A stretch of 64,000 nt of DNA. Source: Colius striatus. Taxonomy: Eukaryota > Chordata > Aves > Coliiformes > Coliidae. The position numbers were made by a program, and so were the translations under genes. Location: the NCBI RefSeq assembly GCF_028858725.1, contig NC_084776.1, forward strand, positions 2,914,001-2,978,000. Direction: 5' to 3'. Positions 1 through 38,232 of the stretch are shown here, in pieces. Positions within the stretch are counted from its first letter, which is position 1; each line of letters begins with the position of its first letter. Under the pieces are notes generated by a model that was given only the letters and a program-made list of their open reading frames with translations, searched no databases and was not told the DNA's origin.

Positions 1-1418
1 GCTTTCAACACTTTCAGAGATATGAAGACAGTATTTATTCAAATCACAGCACTTTAAAAGAAGTATGGTCTTACTACTGAAGTGCAGAAGAAGTTGATTT
101 CCCTAAATGCTTCTCCATGCTGCTTTTTTGTGTTGTGTTGGTAAATATTCTCTGGGAGAAATCGAGTATTTGAAGTTTCTTTTATCAAGGACTTGAAAAA
201 AACCAACACTGTGCTCACATCAAGAAGGGGAATAAATGGATATGAACTCCAGTAGTAGATTTAGTCATGAAAAACTAATAAGAAAGCAAATTTTGGAAAG
301 AAAAAGCAACAATTAGGGCATGGGCAGAGGCATATGGAAATTAAGATGCAGTAAATAGTGACTGTATGACAATGTACTTGTTTAACACCAAGGTATTTTT
401 TCAACTTTCGTTCTTTTTCCACAACTTTTCTGTCAAAAGCAATAACTGCAGGAAAGCAGCTTCCAAAAAAGACTTGCAGTTCCTCCACGGAAACTTTCAC
501 AGAGTACGAAGTATTTCACTTTATTAATAAGCTATAACCTGGTCAACCTAATACTCTCGTGACTTCTACTGCCTTGCTATCTACAGTTTTTCCAGGCTTG
601 ACTTGCAAACAGTTTTGTTAAGTAATTCTCTTTAAGAACCACTGGACCTCTGCTGGGCTGAGGTCTGACAAAGCTTTGCTATTCTGAGAAACTTTGTCCA
701 ACTCTTAAGACCTTGTCCAACTATTACAGAGTTCAAACTGAAAATGTAATGAGCGATTAAGATGAGACAGTAAGCGAGGATGACCAATTAAGCGAGGATG
801 ACAGCAGTGAAATCAAGAGCGTGCTCCTAAACCGCGTGCCGAGGTTTTTGGCAGCGCTGGGTTCTGTTAATTGATGTGTCAGACTAGCTTCCAACACGAT
901 GGCAACGTTTCCTCCACCGAAGCGAAATGCAGCCAGCGCTTCCTCCTCGGGCACTGGACATGTCTCATCCACGGACTTTCAGGTGCATCTTCCCTCTCAT
1001 CCATCGCTCTTTACCGCGCCCGCGTTACCAGGAAATGGCAAACTGCGGGACCCCACAGCCCGAACCCGCTGCAATCACGGCAAGAGCTGAAGCCGCCCTC
1101 AGCGGCACGGCGGGCCGCGCCCGGGCCAGCGCCCACGGCCGGGGTGACATCCCGCGGGCCCGCAGTGCAGCTGCTCCCCGGCCGCTGCCGCCGGCAGCGG
1201 GGAGCCGCTCGTCCCCGGCGGGAGGAAGGGTGAGGCATCCGAAACGAAAGCGGGACGACGCGACGATCCCGGGGCCACCCCTGGCCCGAGAGATCCCCCT
1301 CTGCTCCCGCCTTGAGGCCGCCGCCGTCCCTCCCTCGCTCGCCGGCCGGGTCGGGCTCCCTCGCAGGCCGGCGGCCCGGCGCCTCAGGGGCGGGCTGGCC
1401 TCGCCGCCGCTCACTCAC
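1..1418 (-). other. GNA13: GNA13 intron 1 (5' part)
   Basis: This is intron sequence downstream of the first GNA13 exon on the minus strand. It is AT-rich up to about 850, then CpG-rich from about 1000 as the promoter CpG island runs into the intron. No second GNA13 exon is visible. The open frames in the GC-rich part have low-complexity Arg/Pro/Ala composition and look like GC-driven chance. Confidence 0.8.
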
Positions 1419-1701
1419 CTTTGATCACGTTGCTGTAGATGGTGGCTCGGAACTCCTCGCGGGCCGCCCGGTCCCAGTCCTGCCCGTGGATGATCCGCAT
1501 CTGCTTGAGAAAGGTGGACTTGCCGCTCTCGCCCGCGCCCAGCAGCAGGATCTTGACGAGGCGCTTCACGTACGTCTTCTCGCGGTTGAGGCACTTGTCG
1601 ATCTCCTTGGACTTGCGCTGCTGCTCGGCCTCACCGCTGGTGAGCAGGCAGCCGGGGAAGCAGCCCGACAGCACGGAGCGGGACGGCAGGAAGTCCGCCA
1701 T
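1419..1701 (-). CDS. GNA13: GNA13 coding exon 1: N-terminus of G-alpha-13 (partial gene)
   Basis: This exon encodes the first 94 residues of the G-alpha-13 subunit, a membrane-associated GTPase that activates RhoGEFs. The protein begins [10 protein letters not shown], carries the family's two palmitoylation cysteines at 14 and 18 and the basic N-terminal helix, and has the P-loop GAGESGKS at residues 55-62. It stops after NVIK at a GTGAGT donor (complement of 1413-1418) in phase 1, where the human exon also ends (Gly, then MRVL in the next exon). The ATG at 1701 has a strong context (A at -3, G at +4). Compared with human, residue 13 is Gly instead of Val, and several changes lie near the end (Phe to Trp after GQD, Pro to Ala before TIYS). 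Exons 2 onward, with the switch regions and the GTP-specificity NKTD motif, lie beyond position 1. Confidence 0.97.
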
Positions 1702-1816
1702 CTTAGCGAGCACTGCCAGCGAGGGGAGCGGCCGCCCGGCCCGGCCCGCACCAGCGCGCTCTCTGCCCGCGCATGCGCCCCGCGCCGCGCCGCGCCGCCC
1801 GCCTTCACACGCCCGC

Positions 1817-1904
1817 TCACGTGACCGCGCCGCGCCGCTACCCGGACGGGCGGCCGCGGCCCCGCGTCACGTGAACGCGCGCGGCGGGCATGGGCGTCAC
1901 GTGA
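1817..1904. promoter_or_regulatory. Cluster of three TCACGTGA palindromes (E-box/CLEAR-like)
   Basis: Three copies of the 8-bp palindrome TCACGTGA start at 1817, 1867 and 1897 (cores CACGTG at 1818, 1868 and 1898). The third sits in GTCACGTGAC, the consensus of the CLEAR element bound by TFEB/TFE3/MITF; USF and MYC/MAX also bind this core. They lie 116-203 bp upstream of the GNA13 ATG, inside its CpG island. The motifs are seen directly; the binding factor is inference. Confidence 0.6.
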
Positions 1905-2495
1905 CAGCGGCTCGCGCCCGCCCTTCCCTCACAGGAAATGGCGGGAGGCGGCGGGTGCGGCCCTCGGCCGGTAGCGGGGCCCTCGGCCCCCGTTACCGGC
2001 GGAACCGAAGCGAAGTGTGCGCTCAGATGAGGGAAGAGCGAGGCTGAGGCTCAAGCGGTCCCGGCCGTGGCACCTCTGCCCCGGCGCTGCGGCTGCAGGC
2101 AGGGGAGCGGCCCGGCGAGGTCAGCCCTCGGTCAGGGCAGCGACACGAAGTTTGCCAGATAAGCGGTTTTTTGTTCTCGCTACGGAGAAAGAAAGAAAGA
2201 AAATAGTTTGGTTTGGAAGAGCTTGGCACGTGCTTCCTCTGTGCTCTTCCGAGAAGGGCTTCCCAGTGCTGTGGGGATACGGCACCGGGCTCAACAAACA
2301 GGCAGGCTCTGGGCCTCCCGCAGCGGCCGTGTGCAGGCCAGCGACAGAAAGCAAGTGGAACATTGACCCGTTTTGAAGTTAGAAGAAACAAAGGCAGTAC
2401 TTCGAAGTGCTTAGTTGTAAGGGGTTCCCTAAAATTGGCATCCCTTCAGTGGTAGAGCAAATAATAGGCAGAGGGACATGCAAGGAGTGCAGAGC

Positions 2496-2743
2496 ACACT
2501 CTTCCACGTAAGCTGGAACACAAAAAGTTCCATGTAAACCTAAGGAAAAACTTTCTGACTCTAAGGGTGATGGAGCCCTGGCACAGGCTGCCAAGGGAGG
2601 ATGTGGAGTCTTCTCTGGAAGTTTTCCAAACCCACCTGGGTGCGTTTTGTGTGACCTAATCAAGGGGAACTTGCTTTAGCAGGAATAGCAGATGAGATGA
2701 TTTCTGAAGGTCCCTTCCAACCTCTACCATTCCTTGATTCTGT
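2496..2743 (+). mobile_element. CR1 LINE 3' tail, plus orientation
   Basis: The stretch follows the CR1 3' end: a GTTCCATGTAAACC-like word, the 'ggtgatggagccctggcaca' segment, and the terminal GGTCCCTTCCAACCTCTACC followed by a degenerate ATTCTGTG end. It is 5'-truncated, as most CR1 copies are, and diverged by point changes and small indels. Confidence 0.85.
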
Positions 2744-5700
2744 TTGTCATTGTGCACAATTGTTTGTCATCTGTGCAAAAAAAAAAAGAGCTCACCATCA
2801 GTTACACCAACATAGTACAAGGTAGTACATCTCTGCTGAGGGTGCAGCAGCTGAGGATGTGATCCATAAGATGAAAGACAAAAAGATGTAATAATCTTTT
2901 GTATTGTTTTGGTTGTTACAGTTTTTCAAAAGTACTCTGAGAAGTGTTCTGTATGTGTTGGTCACATCAGCAGGTTAGTGAGACTGGTGACAGCACTTGT
3001 GCTTTCCTTCAAAAACTTGAATGTTCTTGCTAAGGGAGAATAAATACTTACTGTCTCTTAGTGAAGGAAATAGTTATAAACAAGGAAGCCAAGAACAAAA
3101 CAGAGAAACAATATTGGTTACCTACTTTTGAGAAGTTAATTTAACACCTGCCAGTCGAGTATAAAAAAGGAAAAAATTGCCATAAGCAGTAGAACCAGAT
3201 TGAGAAAATCATAGTCACACAGAAGAGAAGATAAAGCAATCTTGTGGAGGGGTGGCACAGTGAGTCCCTGCTTTCTCCAGGCCAGCAGTGAGGGGCACCT
3301 AAAACCTGGACTATAACAACAAAGGATGAATGAAGGAAGAGTAAAAGCTGTCTTCTGGTCTCTGCCAACAGCAGTATCACCTTCCTAACCCAGGCTATTC
3401 CTCAGCAGAGGCTGGAAGTGCTTCAGGACAGAGAGGTATCTCCTAGGGCTACCTGGCCTTCCTTTCAAGGCAGCTTCCATCTCTCATTGGTCTTCCTGGT
3501 AGGCTCACTTCTGCCCTTTTCCTTCCTCTTTTTTCCTTTTCACTTTCCCCCTGAACTCGCCTGCTTGGTGACTTTGCTAAAGCCTCCTTTTGCTCCAGCC
3601 TCTTCCTACAGCCACCCCACATCATGCTCCAGGCATCTGCTTCCAGCTGGCCCCTTGGCACAGGTCCCTGCCACTCCTACCTGCTGCCACTCTCTCAAAT
3701 ATGTCACCTCATTCTCAAAATACTGTAATTCCACATTTCCAGCTGCCCAAGTCACATAAGTCTCAGGTAGTCCCTGGCTGCCTCCTCCTTGTGCTGCCCT
3801 ACCTTCTCTCTCCTTCACACTCCCAGGAGTCTGGCAAGCCCTCTAAAGCCACCAAGGTGAACCATTCCCAATCTAGCACCAAAGCATGGCCCTCAGTGTG
3901 CTGCAGAGTGGGGAGGGCTATTCCTGCACTGAGGATGATGGTGTTCCCTGGAGAGGACACTGAAGTGGGCTCAGTGTCATCCAGCTCAGCAGGGGAAGCC
4001 AAACAGGTCAGTCCTGGGTCAGGTGTTAACCCAGCTGCATCCTCTCGTCCCAGCAGCCAGGCTCCACATCTAAGGCAAGGTATGTGTAAAGTCTCTCTCT
4101 CTTTTACTTTCTTCCTTCCTCTTTGCTGCTGCTTTCCTTAGCTTTACTGTCCCTGGAAAGTCCAGGGGTGATGGGAAGTAAATGGTACCCATTTGTGCTC
4201 ACAGCTCCCATGTGGCTGCAAAGGAAGCCTCTCATTTTGAGTGCTCGTGCCCTACCAGACAGAAGATGAACACTGGAGATATTGCTTTAGTTATTACCTT
4301 GCTGAGAGACCTGAGATTGCATCACGACTCTCTCTATGCCACAGTTTGTGCTTTTTTATTGCTTTTTCTTCTGTAAACTGCTTTGAAATCTTCCTGGAAG
4401 GAACTGTGTGCTGTAGTTCAGCCACGCTTGCAGTAGCATTCTCATTGCTTCACTCACATTACCCCTTCCTTCCTCTCAGGGCTGTCCCCAGTTTCCTTAG
4501 ATAGAAAAGGTAGTTTACTCACCACATGCCTTTTGTGTTGCATGATTCAACTTCAAATGTGTGATGAAGGGGCAACCACGTAGGAAATGTGACCTTCAAA
4601 AAACAAGGGGGGATTCCTTCTGCAGTGCTTTCCACGAGAGAAGCTGGCAAGAATGGTGAGCGGGGCTTGGTGAGAATGATCACAGCTAATGGGGGCTTCT
4701 TGAGAACAGAAGGACTGAATTCAGCTCTTGTCAGACCTTTCCCTGGCCAGGAGATGCTCCGTGGCTTTGGGTGCAGGCTCAGAGGGATCTGTGGGCTCTG
4801 TAGAGCACGTGGGTGTGCACCATTGCCCTGTGATGCACTGACCACGAGTGTATTTTCACTGTAGCGTCACATACCTCCTACACAGGGTATGAACAGCCAC
4901 GGGAATCTCCAGTTACATAAACAGCAGTGGGGTTACTGTAGAAAGCAGGCACTGGGAGGTAAAGCAGTCTCCCCAGGATATGGCTTTTGTTATTTAGGGT
5001 GTAAAAAGGCCAAGACTTAACTTGGGGAGCCAGAAATCCTCAGGGATTGTGCATGGCGGCTGCTGCTCTCTGCCGCTCTCCCTTGCTGTTCACGTCCCTT
5101 ACTCTCTTCACCCACAAATTCACACACAGAAGGGCCAGACTGCGTCAGGGACTTGAGCTGTGTCCTCTCTCCAAGTGCAGGTTTCATGATTAGAGGCCCA
5201 GGGGTGGCTGCCCTTCACAAGCTTGTATAATCCAATTTCAGCACCTTGTGCTCACGTGGCAGATCTGCTGTAACGCATTAACTGCTGGGGCAGTTCACCT
5301 GGGCAGCAGGTGAAACGTGGTTCATCTCTGGGTGTTTGGTGGTTTGGGTTGTTTACAGACATTGACAAAGCTGAATTTACATGGGACATCTGTATCAAGG
5401 ACACAAAGTACCTTTGTAATGGAGAGAGAAACAGCCCTTGGCTTTATTTTAGCTTGGCAGAGAAGAGTTGGAAAGGAACCTGATCTATGAGGCGGTGTCT
5501 GTGGTAGATCAGCAGGATTTAAAATGATCAGGAGCTCTGGAGCTCAGCAAGGCTGAGGAGCTCACGCCCCCACCTGAGCTCTGTGGAGATATTGCTCCTC
5601 CATCTCCTCTGAGGAAATTGTTTTCTTTCTGAATTCACTTGTAGACCCAGTTTGCAAATGTTTCTTATGGATAAGATGCCTGTATACCTTAGTGGAACTT

Positions 5701-6749
5701 TCAAAGTCAGTGCTTTGGGATGACACAGAATCATAGAATGGACATGACCATTTTTATTCCTCTAAGTATGGGAGGCACATGGAGTTGGTGGTGATTGATC
5801 CTTGGCTTGGGCCTGAGTTTGCCCCTCACCTGCAGTACTGAGTCCTTACACTGCCCAGGGCAGGGAAGGAAAATAGCTGTTCTGAGCAACCATTTGCAGT
5901 TTGTAAAAAGTTTTCCCAGTTTGCCTATCAAACCAAGAAACTGGGCTACATCTTTTTGTGTGCTATTTACCCTGATGTTATGTCCAAACTAATGATTTGT
6001 ATGTATAGAGGTCCCATTCTCCCACGAGGATCTGCCTCAAGCACATGGAATCGCTTCTGCTATCTGCCACCATCCAAATCCCTGCAAGCCCTCACTATCC
6101 TTTCCCTTGCTTCCTCTGACTACTCTGAATCCTTCTGCTGTTTGCCTCCAGGACCATCTGTGCTGCTGGAGTTTTTACTGCTTTTTGGTGTTTCAGAGGC
6201 CTCTGGGATCAGAGTTTGGTTTCAAAGGACCAAACAGCACTTCAAAACCTGAGATGTGAGACACTGCAAAGTGTGTGAAGAGCTCTCCTCCTGCTCCTTT
6301 TGGCTGCCAGCTGAGGCCTTAAAGCATGAGGTATGGTAACTTTGATACTAGCATGTAGAATGACAGAGATTACTCATCATCATTAAACTATGCAGCAGAA
6401 AGGAGCAGAGAGGAGTGGAAAAGCCTTCTGGAGAGTAAGGAGTGTCTGATCCAGCAGCTGCTGTGACTTCACAGGAGGGATTTCACATGGGAATGACTGA
6501 GTGGACACAGCAGAAAGGCAGTCCAAAGTACTGCTTGCGGAGAAAGGGCAGAGAGAAAGGTAAAACTCATCCACAGTGGCAGCAAAGCACCTGGGAAAGC
6601 AGCCTGTGCCTTCAGGGTAATACTGTGGGTGGAAAAAGCGCTCTGCTCCAAGTTCAATGCCAAGGTGCTTTCCTCAAGTGTACAAACCCCAGATCGTGAC
6701 ATCCCAACAGTCACAAACACCATGATGGGGAAGGTGCTGCCCTGAGAAG

Positions 6750-7065
6750 CAGCTGTGCACATGTGTGGGCATCGTGGGTGCTCCCTATGTGACTGGGAAC
6801 CGTGGGTGTGCAGCGTGTGATGTGCACACGGATGAGGTACTGATGTGCCTGTGTGACCTGTGTCCATGGCATGGGACATACAGGAGCTTGCTGGCAGCAT
6901 TGGGTGGGATCTGCTCCTGGAGAGTGTGCTGTGAGTGGCTGCTCAGCATGACTACACATGGTACTCGGTGCTCACTGAGCTGTGAATGCTGTGAACACAC
7001 CCATGTGCGTGTTCTCCACGTGGTGGGCGGGACGTTCACAACGTGTGAAAGGCAACGTGTCCACA
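6750..7065. other. TG/CA-rich, E-box-dense stretch upstream of RGS9
   Basis: This segment is full of words such as CAGCTG (6750), CACATGTG (6758), CCATGTGCG, CACGTG (7017), ACGTGTG and CACATGG, without a fixed repeat period. It may be a decayed simple repeat or an upstream regulatory region. No coding potential is credible; the open frames here reflect the low complexity. Confidence 0.4.
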
Positions 7066-7312
7066 TGGCTGGCAGGAGTTTCTGGGAATGCCTCATACCT
7101 GGCACAATTAGATTCTGTGCTGGCACTGTTTTGTCAGGAAACCAGTAAAACTGAACACTGAGTTTCCAGCTGGGTACTGATCTGCCACCCACCGGCATGA
7201 AACGGCTGCATGGTGGCGAACCACTTTGTAACCCCACGGTCTTCCTCTCCTCACCGTTAGTCACAATTGCCCCACATGGCAAATCCCTCACTCCTCAAAA
7301 ACCTCCCCGCCT

Positions 7313-7402
7313 GGTCCCGGCATCGCCCGGTCCCGGCATCGCCCGGTCCCGGCATCGCCTGGCCCCGGCATGGCCCGGCCCCGGCATCGCCTGGCCCCGG
7401 CC
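7313..7402 (+). repeat. 16-bp GC-rich minisatellite, about 5.6 copies
   Basis: Five head-to-tail copies of the 16-bp unit GGTCCCGGCATCGCCC and a partial sixth, with few substitutions (T to C in the later copies; C to G in one CATCG). It lies about 230-320 bp upstream of the RGS9 start codon, inside the CpG-rich promoter. Confidence 0.93.
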
Positions 7403-7635
7403 GCTGTCCGCGGGCTCCCGCCAGCGCCCCGAGGCGGCAGCGGCGCCGCCACTCGCCTTTATGTAAATGAGTGTGGGGCGGCGGGTGCTGATTGGCTGCG
7501 ACGCACGGCGTTGGCGCCGCCCCCGGCAGGGAGAGGACGCGGTGGCGGGCGGCGGGTGTCCGCAGCCAGGTGTGCCCGGCCGGTGCCAGCGCTTCGTTAG
7601 CCCGCTGTGGCCGCTGCGCTGCCCGGCTCGCCACC

Positions 7636-34848
<27,213 letters not shown>

Positions 34849-37152
34849 GCTCTGAGCCCCTGAGGGCACAGAGCGCAGGGAAAAGACAAGCTGAGGCTGG
34901 CGTTGAGCTTCGTCTCCCCTTCCTGAAGGTGTCAGTGGTGCTTTAGGTTTCCCAGGCCGGCTCTGCCTACAGCCCGCTTCCTGCACGTTGCCATGGCTTC
35001 TGGAGCAGCAGATGTCCCTTCCCTGGCACGGCAGCCTCGGGAGTGCAGGCAGAGGGGGGCAGGAGCCCGGCTCCCTCCCCGCACACCTCGGAGGGGGAGT
35101 GCCTTCTGCCTGCCCCAGGACCCCTCCTCGGAGGCTGGGCAGCCCATCCACCTCTCCCTGGCTCCTGCTCCTCCAGGAGGTGGGATGGCACAGAGCAGAG
35201 TGAAGCTCTGCCCTCCCAGTCCTTTGGATTCGAATCATCCTTCCTGGGAGTAGAGGTGGATGGCCCTGCAGGGAGCAGGGGGAGCTGCCCACCTCAGAGC
35301 TGTCCACAGTGGTGCCCATCCTCTCAGAGGGGCTGTGCACCCTGCCAAGGGGTGATCCTGGGCGTCCCCTGGCAGGAAGACACCCCTCATTCAAGTATCC
35401 TGCACCTTCTAGCCAGTGCAAGGGAGCCCACAGGCAGAAAACCAGAGTGAGTTTCCTATGAGAAGGGTAGGGTGAGTGTTTCTGAAGGTTTAGTTGATCC
35501 TTTGAATGTTAATGACACTCCCAGTTCTCCCTGGGACGTTGGGGGTGATCAGAAGGCTCTGCTCTCCCTGTCAGCCTGTGGGTGCTGGGTGTGCAGGTGC
35601 AGAGCCATCTCCACACCAGTCTGCAGGACGGGCTTGAGAGATGCAGCTGTGGCTTTGGGTTCCTTTTATCAAATCCATCCTTGCCTCTTGTCTTGTCTTT
35701 TTCCTGCACTCCTATTTTCTGTTGTCAAAAACACCTACCAGGAGGTATTTCCAGTTGTCACTGGCTTGTAGCCCAGAGGCAAGGGAGAAGCAGGCCAGAG
35801 GTGTTGAGAACTGATTTCAGCTCTCAGTAGTGCTTTGGGTTCTTTTTTTTTCCCTTGCTCTGTCTCTTTTGCTCTTTAGAATGAGGCAACCTAAAATACC
35901 ATGTTAGTGCTGAAGAGCTGAGGGAGATTCCAGGCTTTGCTGGGAAACCCCAGTGTGTCTGGAGCAGACCAGTGATTACCACAAGTGGGAAGATTCCTGC
36001 AGAGCCCGGTAAAGGGAACTGCGGGGGCAGCAAAGCTTCCTCGTGTCTTCAAGTGCAGGGGAAGCAGAGGGGCTGGGTGGGAAGCACTGAGCGCTGGGAA
36101 GCTCTTCCTATTGTTCATTGGTGTGACTCCCCAGGAAGTGTGAGATGGAGGAAGATGGCAGTGGGAGCCTGGAGCTGTGTCTGAGCAGCTTTGCACAGCA
36201 GTTGGTGCCCTCCCTGAGGCAGAACCAGGGCTGTGGTCTGGTCTGGGATGGCTGCACAAGTCTCCTCCCCTTTGCAGCTGAAGGAGGGAGGTTTTCATGA
36301 CCTCTGGTAACCCAGCAGTGGTTAAGGCCTTTTAGAGGAATTGGAACTAAGTTGCAGGAGTCTCCAGCTCTCATGTCAGGGTCTGCTTGGTAAGTCTCTG
36401 CACCTATTCCCAGTGGAAGCAATGGCGAATTTTGCAGTTCCCTAAGGCTGAGCAGCTTCAGACCCTTTTGTTTTGCTGTTGTTTTAAATTCTGCTTAAAG
36501 CCTTGAGGCTTTTCTCCATCAGGTACTGAGCACCATCAGCCTACCTTGACATGAGAGCACTGAGCAACTCAAGAGCTTGGTAGGGCTGGTCCAAAGCTCC
36601 TCAGATGTGATGAGCTCTAGAGTCTCCTCAGAGCCTGTGTGACATGGAGCCCTGAGCAGGTTGGGATTGCCAGTATGTAGTAACATGTGGAAGATCAAGT
36701 CAAGGTATAAATAATAAATAACAAACCTGTGTGTTCCAGTCAGTCCCTCTGATTCTACTTCTGTTTTGTCTGCAGCTTTGCTTTTTATGTTCTCTCTATC
36801 CATTCCTTTCTCTGATTTCTCATCATGTCAGCTTTGCGTGGCTCTCCCCCTGACATGGGTTAATGCTGCATGCTCTGGAGTCACTCTGCTTGTGAAACAC
36901 CCACCCTACTGGTGCAGGCAGAAGCTGGCTGTTCTGCTAATGGGCTGGATAAACTGTCATGACCCAGTGTGTACCACTCCTTGCTGCTCAGTCCCTGAAG
37001 AGGAAGGTCTCCTGGTACAAAGTGTGACCACGGTACAAACTGAACTTCACTTTGTGCCAGCCAAGAAATTGTTTGTTTCCATTGGAAACCAGAGCAACAT
37101 GTTGTTTCATTTCTTGGCCACTGCTTCCCTGCATTCATCTAAGCAAAATAAA
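34849..37152 (+). other. RGS9: Probable 3' UTR of short-form RGS9 mRNA
   Basis: No further short-form coding sequence follows the TAG. The first 500 bases are GC-rich, then AT content rises. Candidate poly(A) signals AATAAA are at 36713-36718 and 37147-37152, the second followed by T/G-rich sequence. The end of the transcript is inferred, and the region also serves as intron for the long form. Confidence 0.5.
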
Positions 37153-37599
37153 TGTAGAAAATGAAAAATGAAACAAGTTAATTCTTCTCTGTCTCATCTT
37201 GGTGTGCTCATCCTTCACTGTGCTGTCTCTGCCACGTCTGTGTGCATTCTCTGGATGTGTCTCTGCTCTCAGCACTTCTCTTTGGACACTTGAGCTGCGT
37301 TTCATTGCTGCTGGGAGTGAGTCCTTGGAAAATGGTGCCTGAGGGGAATGATGCCAGCATATAGCGTGTCTTCTGCTGATGAGTCTGTACTTGGGCTTTG
37401 TCCCCAGGGCTGAATTAGCTGACCTGGAACCTTCCCAGCACCAGCCGGGGACCCTGCAGGCTTCAGCACTAGATGTGGCTTCTCGTACTGTCAGCCGTCA
37501 GAGTCTGGAGTTCAGTGTCTTATTTTTTGGCCACCAAACAGCTGGCACATGGTAGTTGTGCTGTTGGGATAGCAGAGTCCTCCACACCTGGAGCTAGTC

Positions 37600-37942
37600 A
37601 CACAGACTCTCAAGGGTTGGAAGGGACTTAGAAAGCTCATCCAGTGCAACCCCCCTGCCAGAGCAGCACCACCTAGAGTAGGGCACACAGGGACTCATCC
37701 AGCTGGGTTGAATGTCTCCAGAGAAGGAGATTCCACAGCCCATCTGGGCAGCCCCTGCCAGTGCTGCCTCACCTCAACAGGGAACAAGTTTGTCCTTATG
37801 TTGCTTTGGAACCTCTTCTGTTCCAGCTTGTACCCATTGCCCCTTGTCCTATTACTGACCATCACTGAGCACAGTCTGGCTCCATCCTCCTCACACCCAT
37901 TTTTTATGTTTGTAGACATGACTGAGATCACCCCTAACGGCT
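37600..37942 (-). mobile_element. CR1 LINE 3' fragment, minus orientation
   Basis: On the plus strand it reads CAAGGGTTGGAAGGGACTTA, CATCCAGTGCAACCCCCC, GGAGATTCCACAGCCCATCT, CTTGTACCCATTGCCCCTTG and a GTAGACATGACTGAGATCAC end. It is about 340 bp long and lies 290 bp upstream of the long-form RGS9 exon, in the interval where the start of that exon's coding region would be expected. Confidence 0.9.
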
Positions 37943-38232
37943 GTAAGGAATACGTCTGCTGCAGCATCGCCGTGGGTGTGGGGCCAGATCTGTCAGCACC
38001 AGATGAAGCTGGCAGCAGTGCCCCTGTCCCTTTCCATGGGCACATTGCAACACCTCCACTCTCAGGGGGAGGGCAGGGAAGGGGGCAGAGCTGCAGGAGA
38101 TGGGAGCATGGTCCCAGGCTGGGCTGAGGTGGCTGTCAGCAGCTGAGCTCTTTGTCTCCTGGCAGCACTCCAAAGGTGAGCCTGTGGAGGCCACTGCCCC
38201 CTGACCAGCCCGTCTCCTTTTCCTCCCCACAG

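Larger units (their letters stand above)
1010..2150. promoter_or_regulatory. GNA13: CpG island spanning GNA13 promoter and exon 1
   Basis: CpG dinucleotides and GC-rich words are dense from the end of intron 1 through the exon and upstream of the ATG, then fall away after about 2150. There is no obvious TATA box, as expected of a housekeeping CpG-island promoter. It contains three TCACGTGA palindromes and an ETS/YY1-like word at about 1931-1945. The transcription start cannot be placed from sequence alone but should lie to the right of 1701. Confidence 0.8.
1702..7635. other. Divergent intergenic interval between GNA13 and RGS9
   Basis: The two genes are transcribed away from each other and their start codons are about 5.9 kb apart. 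The interval includes both promoters, a CR1 tail at 2496-2743, a GAAA run at 2187-2203, an A11 run near 2777, and otherwise unremarkable non-coding sequence. No exon of another gene is recognisable. Confidence 0.75.

Noticed and set aside
927..1424. Long open frames on both strands in the GC-rich DNA next to GNA13 exon 1
   Set aside because: Overlapping Arg/Pro/Ala-rich frames are expected where stop codons are rare in CpG islands; no domain or splice logic supports them.
1702..1713. In-frame upstream GTG as an alternative GNA13 start (residues before MADF)
   Set aside because: The ATG at 1701 has a strong context and matches the known G-alpha-13 N-terminus exactly.
1439..2047. 202-codon plus-strand frame opposite GNA13 exon 1
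   Set aside because: It is the antisense shadow of the conserved GNA13 exon extended into the CpG island.
5724..5743. Short ACAGAATCATAGAATGG word resembling the very end of a minus-oriented CR1
   Set aside because: The match stops after about 17 bases and the expected GGTTGGAAGG continuation is absent; too short to call an element.
37437..37560. Open frame starting HQPGTLQAS after CTTCCCAG as a possible RGS9-2 link exon
   Set aside because: Resemblance to the human PGQHMAPS segment is minimal and no suitable donor was identified.
38166..38175. 10-nt microexon (CACTCCAAAG) between CTCCTGGCAG and GTGAGC as the missing RGS9-2 link
   Set aside because: From the phase-0 donor in exon 17 it gives phase 1, not the phase 2 needed at 38233, and reading through instead meets a stop.
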